Of a DNA stretch of 64,000 nucleotides, positions 42,458 through 54,992 are shown piece after piece. The stretch lies in the NCBI GenBank assembly GCA_022749755.1, contig CM040445.1, positions 3,245,182-3,309,181 of the forward strand. The letters run 5' to 3'. Position 1 is the first letter of the stretch. The number at the start of each line of letters is the position of its first letter. The translations under genes and the position numbers were made by a program. The notes under the pieces were generated by a model. That model was not told where the DNA came from, made no database searches, and worked only from the letters and a program-made list of their open reading frames with translations. This stretch comes from Azadirachta indica (lineage: Eukaryota; Streptophyta; Magnoliopsida; Sapindales; Meliaceae).

Positions 42458-43715
42458 TCGATAGATTTTTTTCTCCACCTTTATGGCAGCCAGCGAACAC
42501 AGTTTTGTTGCGGGAAGTAGAAGGAAGTGTTTTTGATGTCTAGTGCATTTGTATGTATTCTTGTGCAACTACATTTAGATTAAAATGCGAACCAATTTTT
42601 AAATTGATGCAAGATTTTCATTGTGTTACTTCATCGTGTAGCTCTTAGTTCATGATTTAGCATCTGTGATGAACACAATTACTCAAAAACTTAATCCATC
42701 TTCAATGTAAACATCGAAATCGCAAAATAGGATTTTGCATGGAATGGATGAGTGGCCATGCTACTCTGCAGGCAATGATCTTAATGTTGTTGTTGGTTTC
42801 TGACTTTTGAGTACGTTAGTTCTAGTTCTTTTCTCATTATTTTCTCGAAGCCATGATAAATTTTATAATTGTCTGTTGCAGGCTCACAGTTGCAGTGTTG
42901 GTTGTTTTTCGTTTTCCATGCTGTGTAAATATGCATGGCTGAGAAACTAGCATTGTCAAGGGCAATGCGAGGCAATTTCAAACCCAGCTGGCTTTATTTT
43001 ATCATTCCATTCCTTTTTCAAAGACACGAATCATGACAACTTTTTAACACCCTTGACCAAGGAAAAATCAGACACGCAACCGTTGCTAATAGTAATAGGT
43101 TTGGTTGGTGGGGAAAATCCCATTTCTCCAATAAGTACTCACGTAGAAGTTACACAATTGTTCTTCCCGTCCAACTTTTAAGCATATTATACGTACATCA
43201 ATCGATCAAACCTTCCTTCGCATCTCCAATTTTTTTTCTGGTACGACTGACTACTACATTTATTAAGATTTCAACTTGTTTAATGCTCTGTAGAAACAAA
43301 TAACTGTCTTAAATGAGACATTAAATAAATTTTAACACGTGATAGGAGTATACAACATTTTTCAGAATTAATACATTCCCATTCTAATTATCATTACATT
43401 TACATTACTACCATTAAATTTGAGAAGATATTTCATTAGGCACAATAATTAGAGTTGCTAATTGCATAATAGAATGATAAGGCTGACAAGGCATGATTAC
43501 ACATCTTTATATCATATAATTAAAAATATTTTAATTTTTATATAAAGAAAAAATGTTTAATGTTGTCGCAACTCAAAACACACTAATCCCATATGCATAT
43601 TTATTAATAAAAAAATTAGGGAAGCGTTAATGATTTAATATAAATAGATAATCCACATTCCTTAATCCATCCTTTTTCGAATCAAACTTCACCATCCCCT
43701 TCCATGGGTTAGGTG

Positions 43716-43762
<47 letters not shown>

Positions 43763-43974
43763 TCTGTCACACTTTCCGTCAGTCTCCTTAAACTCTACAC
43801 TCTATTCATCATCGATTCCATCGCCGATTCATTTCCGTCACCGTTAAAAAGTCTTCAATCCCTGTTTCACCCTCAACATTCTCTTCAATTTGCAAGTAAG
43901 TACTCCTCCGTCTCTTCGCTCTGTTTTTTTTTATGTATTGACGCATGTAAATAAAAATCGATTAAATTAAATTC
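42458..43974. other. Spacer between PPR-SMR and USP-like genes
   Basis: No gene is seen. The first about 200 bases are the PPR 3' flank. A (CT)n run at 43719-43761 and C/T-rich DNA up to about 43900 mark the probable 5' leader of the next gene. Confidence 0.6.
43719..43761 (+). repeat. (CT)n microsatellite in the USP-like gene leader
   Basis: About 20 CT units lie 215 bases before the start codon. Such tracts are common in plant leaders and core promoters and can bind GAGA-type factors. Confidence 0.9.
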
Positions 43975-46900
43975 ATGGGCCATAAGAAGAAGAACACTGC
44001 TCCTCGTTCTAAACAATCGCAGCCGGCGGCTGTGGCCGCAGTTGAAGCCGAGCCGTGCGCGATTCCTGATGCGCCGTTCAGCCACACCAAAACCGAGCCG
44101 TCGGAAAACGACGGCGTCGGAGGCGGCTCGGCTTACGCTGCGATCAAGCTCGAATGCGAACGTGCCTTAACGGCTCTTCGGCGCGGGAACCACACCAAAG
44201 CCTTGAGATTAATGAAGGAGTTGTGTTCCCGCCACGAGAACTCGGCCTATGTGGCGCTGATTCACCGTGTACAAGGCACGGTGTGTGTGAAGGTGGCGTC
44301 GATCATCGACGATTTGAACTCGAAGCAACGGCATTTGAAAAACGCGATTGAATCGGCCAAAAAAGCGGTAGAGTTATCACCTAACTCCGTGGAATTCGCG
44401 CACTTCTACGCGAATCTATTGTACGAGGCTGCCAATGACGGCAAAGAATACGAAGAGGTAGTTCAAGAGTGTGAGCGTGCGTTAGCTATAGAGAATCCTA
44501 TAGATCCCGCTAAAGAGAGCTTGCAGGACGAGAGTCAACAAAGAATTTTGACGGCTGAAGCTCGAATTGCGCATGTGCAGAGTGAGCTTAGGAGCTTGAT
44601 TCAGAAATCGAACATTGCTTCACTTTCTACGTGGATGAAGAATTTAGGAACTGGTGATGACAAGTTCAGGTTGATTCCTATTAGGAGAGTGACTGAGGAC
44701 CCGATGGAGGTTAGATTAGTGCAAGCTAGGAGGCCCAATGAGATTAAAAAGGCTACAAAAACTCCAGAAGAGAGACGGAAAGAGATTGAGGTGAGGGTTG
44801 CTGCGGCTAGATTGTTGCAACAGAAATCAGAGACAGGTCAGTTGCAGCAGAATAATGAAGGGGAGAGGACTGTGGATTCAGGTACGGCAGGGTCTGAGAA
44901 GAGAGAAAGAGAGAGGAGGAAGCATGGAAGTAATGTGAGGAGAAACAGATCGAAAGAAGAGAGGAGGGATTTTGTGTGGTCGTATTGGAATTCCATGACT
45001 TTTGAAATGAAGAAGGAGTTGCTAAGGGTTAAGGTTTCTGATATTAAAGCTCAATCTAGTTCACTGAAGGATGGTTTGGCGACCAATGTTTTAGCAGAGG
45101 CATTGGCATTTGCGGAGGAGAATAAGACATGGAGGTTTTGGGTTTGTTGTAGATGTAATGAGAAGTTTGCGGATTCGGATTCATATATGCATCATGTTGT
45201 GCAGGAGCACATGGGGAATTTGTTGCCTAAGATGCAGGCTGTTTTACCTCAGAGAATTGATAATGAGTGGAATGAAATGATTCTTGGTTGTTCTTGGAAG
45301 CCCGTGGATATTTCAGAAGCCATTAAATTGTTTGGACAGGATGAATCTAAGTCCCGAGATTCTGAAGCGGGTGATGATTTCTACTCAGGGAACCATATTG
45401 CGGAGTGTGATGATTGCTTTAAAGATGCATGGGATTCTTCACCTGAGAAAGAGAATTTGGGGGATAGTTATAACTGTGGTGCTGTTGAGGGCAATGATTG
45501 TGAAAAAATTGTGAACATCCAGTGTAAAGAGTGTGATGTTAACCCCGTATGTCCAGTTATTGAGAGTTGGCCTGTTGCTGACGATAATGAACGTGCAAAA
45601 CTCCTAGAAAGAATTCATGCTTTGTTTGAATTGCTTATTAGAAATAAATATCTTGCTGCAGGCCATCTCAGCAAGGTCATACAGTACACAATGGATGAAC
45701 TGCAGAATTTGGCTTCTGGCTCGCAGCTTCTGAAATATGGTGTGGACCAATCACCGATATGCATATGCTTTTTGGGAGCTCCCCAGCTTAGAAAAATTGT
45801 TAAGTTCTTGCAGGAACTATCTAATTCTTGTGGTTTGGGTAGATATTCTGAGAGAAATTCTGTGGATGATGCAAACAGTGTCAACCAAGGTCTTGAAATT
45901 AAAGAGAAGATTGTTCTTAATGGAGATTCATCATGTCTCCTTCTGGACGAACGGTTACTTCTGGCTGAACATACAGAAAATGCAACTTCTGTTAATATTG
46001 GGAATCAGAATGGGCATGCAGCAGATGCAGATACTTTGTTGTCCTGGATCTTTGCAGGCCTCTCGAGTAGGGAACATCTGACATTGTGGATGCATACTAA
46101 AGAAGAGAAAACACATCAGGGAATGGAAATTCTCCAGACACTTGAGAAGGATTTTTATCACTTACAGAGCCTTTGTGAGAGAAAATGTGAGCATTTGAGT
46201 TATGAGGAAGCATTGCAGGTAGTGGAGGATCTCTGTCTTGAAGAAGGTAAGAAAAGGGAGACTGTCACAGAATTTGGCCATCGAAGCTATGAGTCTTTAC
46301 TTAGGAAGCGAAAAGAAGAGCTTGCTGAGGTTGAAAATGATATGTTCACTGGCAGGAGTTTTGAGTCAGAAGCAATAGGAAATGTTTTAAAAGAAGCTGA
46401 AGCTCTGAATGTCAATCAATCTGGATATGAGGATACTTATTCTGGTATGACTTCTCAGTTATGTGATCTCGAATCCAGTGAAGATGACGATTGGAGAACT
46501 AAGGACTATTTGCATCAAGTAGACAAATGCATAGAAGTTGCAATTCAGAGACAGAAAGAACAGTTATCAGTGGAGGTCAGTTCATTGGTTCTAGATGAAC
46601 CTTTTCACTAGATTTATCTTTAATATTATTATTGATCCTATAATCAACTTATGTGGTCTTGCAGCTCAGCAAACTTGATGCTCGAATCATGCGAAATGTC
46701 ACTGATATGCAGCAGTTGGAACTCAAACTTGAGCCTGTTTCTGCTTATGACTATCGGTCAATATTATTGCCTCTAGTGCAGTCTTATTTGAGGGTTTGTA
46801 TTTAAATACTTGATCTTTGCGTGGGGCTTCGTAGGTCGAGTTTGGTATTGTTTTGATAAAACAAAATTAAAATTGAATGTGGTGTTTTTACTTGATGTTT

Positions 46901-49900
46901 TCAGATTCAAAGAATGTGGTTGGTAAAATTTTCTAAAGACTTTGTTATAAACTTGAGAATTGTAAAGCGCTTTTGTTAGAAATATTTTGAAGAACTGGAT
47001 TTTAATAAATTCATTTACTAAATTAATCATGTAGTAATTAATATTTTGAGTATATAAATTAATTTGATTAATTTTAATTATTTAACACAAACATTAAATA
47101 TTGTTGTGTTTTCTTTTTCTTTCCTTAAAATAGTCTTGTCAAATATTTCAAATAAAAAAAATAGTATAATATATCATCTTTAATATCATTTTAGGTAACT
47201 CTATTATTTAATTATTCTTAATTTTAAATTGTAATGGTAAAAAAAACTCTAAAACAATTTTTTTTTCCCCAAATTCAATGAAAGCAACTAAAAGTTGCCT
47301 TTTACTTCACAGTTAAAAATTTAAATTTCGTTTTCTCTATTTTATGAATCATTTTTGAAAAGAACATATTGAATGAGTGTTTTGTTTTCAGGAAATGAAA
47401 ATGAAAATAGGTTGGTAAAATGGTATCGGAAGTCCCTTCTCTTTCTTGGCTTGACTTCATTAATTTGAATGTAAACCTTTCTAGGCACATTTGGAGGATC
47501 TGGCTGAGAAGGATGCCACAGAGAAGTCTGATGCTGCAAGAGAAGCATTTTTAGCAGAACTTGCACTTGATTCTAAGAAGGCAGCTCGAGGAGGAAGTGA
47601 AAGTTCAAAACAACCGCATGATAAGGCAAAGGATAAAAGGAAGCACAAAGAGTTTAGGAAAACCAAGGATTCAAAGGTTTTATTTTTTGTGGTGTTATTT
47701 TGTTTGTTTTATTTAGTTGCTGTCATTTAACATGCAAAATCCATTATGCAAGTCTAATAGTTTCTTGTTTTTCAGGCTGTTGGTGGAAACGGGCAGCACT
47801 TGTTTTATGATGAGGCTGCTGACCGAGTGTATGTCATCCTTTTGCATTCTCTTTGCACATGCACACTTACTCATTTTATGGCGTGTTACCCTTTTGTAAT
47901 CAGATGCTATACTGGCTAGACTCTATTGTTAACATATATTTGATGCATATCTTATGGCAGCTCTTTTCCAGTTGAATGTGATGGTGATCATCCAGATTTG
48001 GAGACTGCTGTTTCTGTCAGTGGGGAGGACTTAAAACTACAGGAAGAGGAATTTAGACGTAAAATTGAGCTTGAAGAGGAGGAAAGAAAGTTAGAAGAAA
48101 CACTGGATTATCAAAGACGAATTGAGAATGAGGCTAAATTAAAACACCTTGCTGAGCAACATAAAAAATCTGCTCAAGCATTTCAAGAAAATGTGGTGGA
48201 AGGAGTCGGCGATGTGAACTTGGGTCATTTTACCAATGATTGGGATATGCATGAGAGGAAAATTTCAACATCGGTGAGAATCCATGTCTTGCTGCTCTTG
48301 TATGTCTTAAGATAGAAGTTTATGCTACCTATTTGCATGTCCATTTCCATGGAAAAGCAAATCTATGATCCAGTACTGGATATATGTTAAAAGGAAATTC
48401 TTGCTGCCTACTTCAAAGGATTTCTACCTAAGAAACGTTGTGAACTTCAATTTTTCAGGTTCAGATCATACTAAAGGATCGGTTCCCGAACAATTTAGAA
48501 GGCATGGCTGTGAATACTGCTAATGGTGCTGCAGCGTCAATCAAATCTTCCCCCACTTCAGGCTTCCAGAATGTAGATACTCTGCATTACACAAGCATGA
48601 AACAAGGTTCATAGTCATATGGAATGTTCTCTATTTAGTGTTAATACAAGGCAACATGTTCAGCAAGGCCACATGATCATCATCTTTTTATATTGTGCAG
48701 GGCTACCTAATGGGGGAACACTGGAGGATGGTTTTTGGCCCTCTGATAGACGAACTGGAAGGAGAGCTAGAAGGCATAGGATTTCTAATAGACCTCAAGA
48801 TGGGAAGAGTCAGGCCTTGTCATCTGAAAAGGAAAATATTGAAGTTAGACCCAGTGACAGCCTTCCTACTGGTTCTGGTAAGCTTTATGCTCTTATCAAA
48901 TTTTATGCTTTAGAATTTTGTTATCTAATGCATTCTATTTGTTGTTTAGATGGGACTGTTGCATTCATTTTCAGTCTGACTTCATGGTTGTATGGAATGA
49001 CTAAAATGTTATTCGAATTTAGATCACTTGGCATTTCAACATTGGTGAAACATATCAATATTAATTGCTTGTCATTCCATGTATTGTGAAAGGAAAACTA
49101 AATAATTTTTATTCTGATTGATAGAAGACACAAGCATGAGCCATAATTTGCTTGTTTCTTTCTTCAGGTTAATTATCATTTTTCATTTATTTCTTATTAC
49201 CAATTTTAGTTGCTTGCCACCAATATTACTGGTCGATATTGAAATTTTCTTTATAAATGCTTTATTCAGACCATGGCCAATCTCTTAATATGGAACTAAT
49301 GTTACAATGAGTTTCTTGATTTGGAATCAGCATCTCCTTATTTGGGGGACAGTGGAACAAAGACGTTAAGACAATTACAAGCGGAGGAGGATGATGAGGA
49401 AAGGTTCCAAGCTGATCTTCAGCAAGCTGTTCGTCAAAGCCTTGGTAAACTCTCTAAGTCTCTCGCTTTTCTCTTTTCTGTTTTCCTTTTAAATTTCCAG
49501 ATGTAATGTTACTCGCGTAATTATATGTATGAAGCTATTTAGTGACTAAATGGACTTTAGGATAGAAAAAGAGCTAATGTTCTCCAAAATTAGTCATGAC
49601 CTTTCTAATCTTATATTTTTGCTTAGACACATTCCAAGCACATCAAAAAATGCCCCTGGTTTCAAGCTTGAGGATGCTGCAAAAGCTTCCTGTAGAAGCA
49701 AATAACTTTGAGGTTTCATCAAAGGAGGTCAGCAGTGAAAATGTGAAAGGAACTGACATGTATGGTACAGGACTGAAGAATGAAGTTGGTGAATACAATT
49801 GCTTTCTGAATGTTATTATTCAGGTGGGTGTTCATACTTATTTTCAGATTTTTGATCTTTATTTACAAGCGACATCTTGTTCTCTGTCTAATTTTATATT

Positions 49901-51745
49901 TTCTGACTGAACTGTTTTTTTCCCTCTCTGTAAATTTAGTCCTTATGGCATTTAAGACGTTTTAGAGAGGAGTTCTTGAGGAGATCACCAACTGAACATA
50001 TTCATGTGGGAGATCCATGTGTTGTCTGTGCGTTGTATGGGATTTTTACTGCCCTGAGTGTTGCTTCAACTGATGTGCGGAAAGAGGCGGTTGCCCCTAC
50101 ATCTCTGAGGATAGCTCTGAGCAACTTATACCCAGATAGTAATTTTTTCCAAGAGGTAAATTCACAGAACCATTTTTGCTCCCTTTGCTTTAACTAATTT
50201 TTTTCCATCTAGTCCTTTACCAGTCCATCTTAATCATCATTACAGTTTCATGACTGATTTAGATACAATAATGTCTTTATCAAAGAAAGTAATGGCTAGG
50301 ATAATGGCTATTTACAGGCTCAGATGAATGATGCTTCTGAAGTGCTAGCAGTAATATTTGACTGCCTTCATCGGTCATTTACTCCTGGTTCGAGTGTTTC
50401 TGATACTGAATCAGTGGAAAGCAATTGCAAGGGGTCTTGGGATTGTACAAACAATGCTTGTGTAGTTCATTCTCTTTTTGGAATGGACATTTTTGAACGA
50501 ATGAACTGCTACAACTGTGGTTTAGAATCCAGACATCTAAAGTACACTTCATTCTTTCATAACATAAATGCCAGTGCCCTCCGAACAACAAAGGTATATA
50601 CTACAGGAAGATAATTGTTATTCAGTGACCTATTTTTTTCCTAATGAGGACACCCTCAGTTACGCCTGTTATGAAATAATTCCTGTAGTCCTCAAGAATA
50701 TTTTACTTCTTTTTGCCATGCAGGTTATGTGTGCAGAAAGCTCCTTAGATGAGCTCTTAAATCTTGTGGAGATGAATCATCAATTAGCTTGTGATCCAGA
50801 GGCTGGTGGCTGCGGGAAGCTCAATTACATCCATCACATTCTCTCAAGTCCGCCACATGTTTTCACAACAGGTGATTTCAGTGTTGTTAAGAGAAATCAT
50901 ATTGGTAATGCATTTTATAGAAACTCACATTGATGGCTATGCTTGGTCCTGTAGTTCTGGGTTGGCAGAATACATGTGAGAGTGCAGATGACATAACAGC
51001 CACACTGGCGGCCCTGAGTACTGAGATTGATATCAGTGTTCTCTATCGTGGGCTGGATCCAAAAAGAAGACATAGCTTGGTTTCGGTGGTATGTATACTT
51101 GGATGAAACTTGATGTTAATGCAGATCAATATGATGGTCTTTTTTTTTTTTTTTTTCATCCCCTTGGATGTAAATTTTGAAGTATGGCTTTGCCTCCATT
51201 AATATTTCTGGAAGGGAAGTTCTCACTTTCTCGTTCATCATTTTTTTTTTCCGGGTGGGGGTGGGATTCATTTGGCTTTCCCACTCAGTTACTTCAACTA
51301 TTTATGTAGGGTGGGGGTAGGAGAGATGTGTTTTCCATCTTGAGTTTTAAGATATTAAGACGTAATAGCAAAATGAGGGCCTATGTTCTTAAAATTGATA
51401 AATTGTCTGATGCTTGACTGATTGATCAATAACTTTATAGTGCAGACACCTATGCTGAACTCCAGTCATATTCTTTGTTTTGCAACATTCAGGTATGCTA
51501 CTATGGGCAGCATTATCATTGCTTCGCCTACAGTCATGACCATGAACGATGGATTATGTATGATGACAAAACTGTCAAGGTAAAATCGACTCCATTCCAA
51601 AAAATGCCATTTACCTGATGAGTTTTTTCCTGTGTGACAATTTGCATTTGATGTTCAGGTAATTGGTAACTGGCTTGATGTTCTTAGCATGTGTGAAAGG
51701 GGGCACTTGCAACCTCAGGTTCTATTCTTTGAAGCTGTAAATTAG
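43975..51745 (+). CDS. USP53/54-like ubiquitin hydrolase-related protein (DUF627/DUF629)
   Basis: This is a large protein of 1623 residues in 15 exons: 43975-46575, 46665-46793, 47485-47676, 47776-47828, 47961-48273, 48459-48606, 48701-48877, 49331-49444, 49627-49823, 49940-50155, 50318-50593, 50724-50871, 50955-51088, 51493-51579 and 51659-51745. The N-terminal DUF627 helical repeat region lies at about 55-165. A DUF629 region with a C2H2-like finger (CCRCNEKF...HHVVQEH, about 391-413) follows. The middle is charged and partly coiled coil ([11 protein letters not shown]). The C-terminal USP fold has the Cys box [12 protein letters not shown] (Cys about 1301), the [13 protein letters not shown] segment and the His box HYHCFAY (about 1573-1579), and it ends EAVN. 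The Cys box resembles animal USP53/USP54 more than classical USPs (family knowledge). Catalysis is not shown. Confidence 0.93.
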
Positions 51746-53093
51746 ATATGTAATGGTATTTATCAATTATTTGCTGCAATGGGAAGCATCAAGTTTGTCA
51801 TGACCTGGCATAGGATCACTGTCAGTGACGGGAAGTTGTTTATAGTGACGCCATTGCGTCTTTCATTCCTGCAGTTCAGATGGTAATACTCACAGCATTG
51901 GTTTCAAAAGAAGTTAAGAAATTTTGGTACAAAATTAAGAGTTGTGATATAAATGAAGAATTTCGTGGAATAATAAAAGAATTTTGTAGGAGAGAGTGGC
52001 CTACGTTTGCAAAGAACAATGGGGGTCAAAAAAGGAGATTTTGTTTTTATGTTAACGAAATCAAAGAATAGAGTTAGCTTCAAATGTGGTTTTTGGTTCA
52101 AGCTGCCTTGTACCTCGGAGAATTTGGTCTGCATAGTTGGGGCAACTATCCATGGAATTTTCACCCTCTCTGTTTTTTGTCCAATAAGGTGGCTTAGTGG
52201 ATAAAAAAAGTAAAAAGAAAATACCAGTTCGGCGGTCATGTTTGCATTAACAGGAGCATGTGGTGCTGTGCATTCATTGCCAGGAGCAATACTTTTAAGT
52301 GGGGAATAGTTAAAATTAGAAACAAAAATCTTTGCTAGATTTTTTTTTTTTTTTAAAATTTTTGGTTCTAAATATTTTTATCCCCAATTTAAAGAGTTTG
52401 TGTATAGATATCGTCATCGTGGTCCCTTCGGGTCCTCAACTCTTTGTATCTCGGCATTGAGTAAATTTATGATCAAAATTAATAATGCTAATAGGTTTTA
52501 AAATTCAAATGAAAATTGTGAATAGCCCTATTTTGCTCTTTTTTTTTTTTATTAGCTTCAAAATGTGTGCAGGATGCATGCTTGTTTGTTTTCTATTCAT
52601 TTTGTGGATTCTTCGCTTGCTTTTATTTTTTTGGTAGAATTTTAGCTTCATTTAGGAAAAAATTGCCCCGAATTTTCATGCGATTAAATACTCTTATATT
52701 GAGATAGGAAAAAAAAAAAAAAACTTGAGGGCTTAATTTTAACGAGTGTAGTGAAGAAATGATCTTTGTAATTTTAGTTGCGGAGGTTAAGCCACAATGA
52801 TTTCCTATTTGCTGCGGTTGCTAATCTGATTGAATAACTTACACGATTTAAAAATCAAAAAAAAAGAAAAGAAAAGAAAACTGAAATTAGTAACCGTTGA
52901 ATCTGATCATTAATGAAAATATGACGAAAAGCTGAACATCTAAGAATGCGAAAACACTGCAAATGAAGAAATTGCCAACCGTCTTCCCTTAACTGTAACT
53001 TTGCCTTTAATTCTTCATCTAAAGTCAGGCACCTTTGATAAATCAGAAAGATGAGATGAGATGAGAGATTATACATTAAAATAAAGGATGTAT

Positions 53094-53131
<38 letters not shown>

Positions 53132-53967
53132 GTATAAAAATTACATTTGCTAGCAGTTAAAACAGAGGTGGATTGTAATGTAAAGACGTAGTGGTGTGGA
53201 GCAGAGCAGCTCAGCGCAGGTCTATTTATGCTTTTCCTTTGCACCAATAAATTTGCTAAGGTTTAGGCTAGAATTGGACAACAGTGACCACCTTTTCCAA
53301 GTCACATCCTCTCCAATCAGATTCAAAAGAAGTTAAAAAGAATAATAAATGGATCATATCTCTTCTTCTTCTTCAACCAAAAAAAAAAACTTTTTTCACA
53401 TGCAGAAAGATATAGAAGCCGGCCGGCCGGGCGGCCGGCCACCCAGCCAGCCACGTAAAGAAATAGTAGAGAGTCAGTTGTAACTTGTAAAAGAAGTATG
53501 ACCATAAGGTGGCCCATAAAATGAGGCCTCTCCTAGCTTTTCAACATTTGTCCTTTCTCCACCTAATCGTCAGTTATTCATATTAACTTCAAAACCCCTC
53601 CGAAAATTTCTCATCCATATCTTCTACCTCTTTCTTTCCTTTTTATTTATTTATTTTTTTAAATTTTTTATTTTTTACTCAGTCTCTTCACATCCAGTAA
53701 ATCCGCTCTTATCAGACTTTTTCAGATCCAAACTGTACTGGTTTCCCTTTTCAGTTTCAACCATTTTCTCTTTCTCTTTCTCTTCATCACCTTCTTCCTC
53801 CTCCTCCTCTTCTTCTTCTTCTTCTTCTCCTCGTCCTCCTTGTATATGATCCTCGTCTTTCGCTTTCACTGCCACTCCTTCTCATGAAACTTTCTCTCGT
53901 TTTCTTCTTCTACTTGACAATTTTATTCATTTTACCATATTGGTTCCAGTATTTGAATGCTAGAAGC
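51746..53967. other. Spacer and upstream region of the LBD gene
   Basis: The first part is 3' flank of the USP-like gene. A 63-codon frame at 51880-52071 has no recognisable features. A compound (CA)n(TA)n microsatellite occupies about 53092-53133. A GC-rich palindrome sits at 53418-53440, and a long C/T-rich tract at about 53740-53840 is probably the LBD leader. No other gene was seen. Confidence 0.6.
53418..53440. repeat. GC-only palindromic block upstream of the LBD gene
   Basis: GCCGGCCGGCC GGGC GGCCGGCC reads almost identically on both strands and is 100% G/C in an AT-rich region, followed by CCAGCC repeats. It can form a stable hairpin and holds several CpG sites. It lies about 530 bases before the LBD start. 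Confidence 0.85.
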
Positions 53968-54992
53968 ATGACCCTTAAGGGCGGCACCAGCCAAGCCTGT
54001 GCTGCGTGCAAATACCAAAGGAGGAGGTGCTCTGCCGAGTGCCCTTTAGCACCCTATTTTCCTCCTGATCAACCCAAAATGTTTCAGAATGCTCACAAAT
54101 TATTTGGTGTAAGCAACATCTTAAAAATATTAAAGATATTAGATTCTGAACAGAAACCGGAAGCTATGCGTTCTATTATTTACCAAGCAAATATACGTGA
54201 TAAGTATCCTGTTCATGGTTGTTGGGGCATAATTTGTCAATTGAGATATCAAATTTGGCAGGCTGAAGAAGAGCTTCATGCTGTGCATGCACAACTCGAC
54301 ATATACAGACAACATTATCAACAGCAAGTGCAAGTTTCCTCTATGACTGATGATGTTCCTTCACAACTAGAATTAGGCATGGCACCTCCAAATGGCCTCT
54401 CACTCTTCAATCATAATCCGCAACCTTACAGTGCTGTGCCTGCTTTACCTCTCTCACAACATCACTCTTACTCTAACAATAGTTACAATTCTCCATACAT
54501 GGATACCAAAGATAACGTTAGCAATTCCATGTGGTTTCAACATCCGTATACTACAAATAACAACAATGTCAATTCAATACCTATGCAATCTCATTTGGTT
54601 GCCTCTCAACCTCTGGCAATCCAGCAAGAAGTTGTCCAGGATTATGATGAGATTCATCCATTTTTCGATACTATTGATGACAGACAATCGTACATAGATT
54701 CCAAAGAGGCTTATGAGTCAAGGTACCTTCACTTATTTTGAGTCATTTTCTATAAATTCATCTAATAACTATAGATAGAATTGTTATTTTATTGGGTATC
54801 GGTTAATTAAGTGTCTTTTAATGTTTTTTATCTAGTTATAGTTCATTATTTAGTGATTTTGACGTTTATGAAAGCATATTCACTTGCAGCTCCGAAGAAT
54901 CATTGAAAGATACGACACAATCCATTGAGCACGTTGCAGAGAATGAATTGAAGAGTGCTGCTGCATGCTTCAGTCTAACAAGTGTCAATTGA
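53968..54992 (+). CDS. LOB-domain transcription factor, LBD22/LBD27 type
   Basis: This is a plant-specific DNA-binding factor of 285 residues in two exons, 53968-54722 and 54890-54992; the GT-AG intron splits an AGC codon. The LOB zinc-binding block CX2CX6CX3C is complete (CAACKYQRRRCSAEC, residues about 10-24). The GAS block follows (FQNAHKLFGVSNI, about 38-50), and a Leu/Ile-spaced helix ends near residue 115 (QAEEELHAVHAQLDIY). The C-terminal half is Gln-, Asn- and Ser-rich and may act as an activation region. It resembles Arabidopsis LBD27/SIDECAR POLLEN and LBD22 (family knowledge), linked to pollen cell division. I chose the ATG at 53968 because LBD proteins of this clade open MTLKGG. 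An in-frame ATG at 53884 would add a very hydrophobic 28-residue extension. Confidence 0.93.

Noticed and set aside
46794..47484. Possible inserted element in intron 2 of the USP-like gene
   Set aside because: The intron is AT-rich with a few TTGGTA motifs, but I could not find convincing inverted ends or a target duplication.
51880..52071. 63-codon plus-strand frame after the USP-like gene
   Set aside because: The protein has no recognisable family, the frame lies in the 3' flank of a complete gene, and no promoter or splice signals support it.
53675..53875. Minus-strand frame coding a long Glu run
   Set aside because: It is the complement of the C/T-rich tract in the probable LBD leader. 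Low complexity explains the open frame, and there is no conserved domain or splice context.
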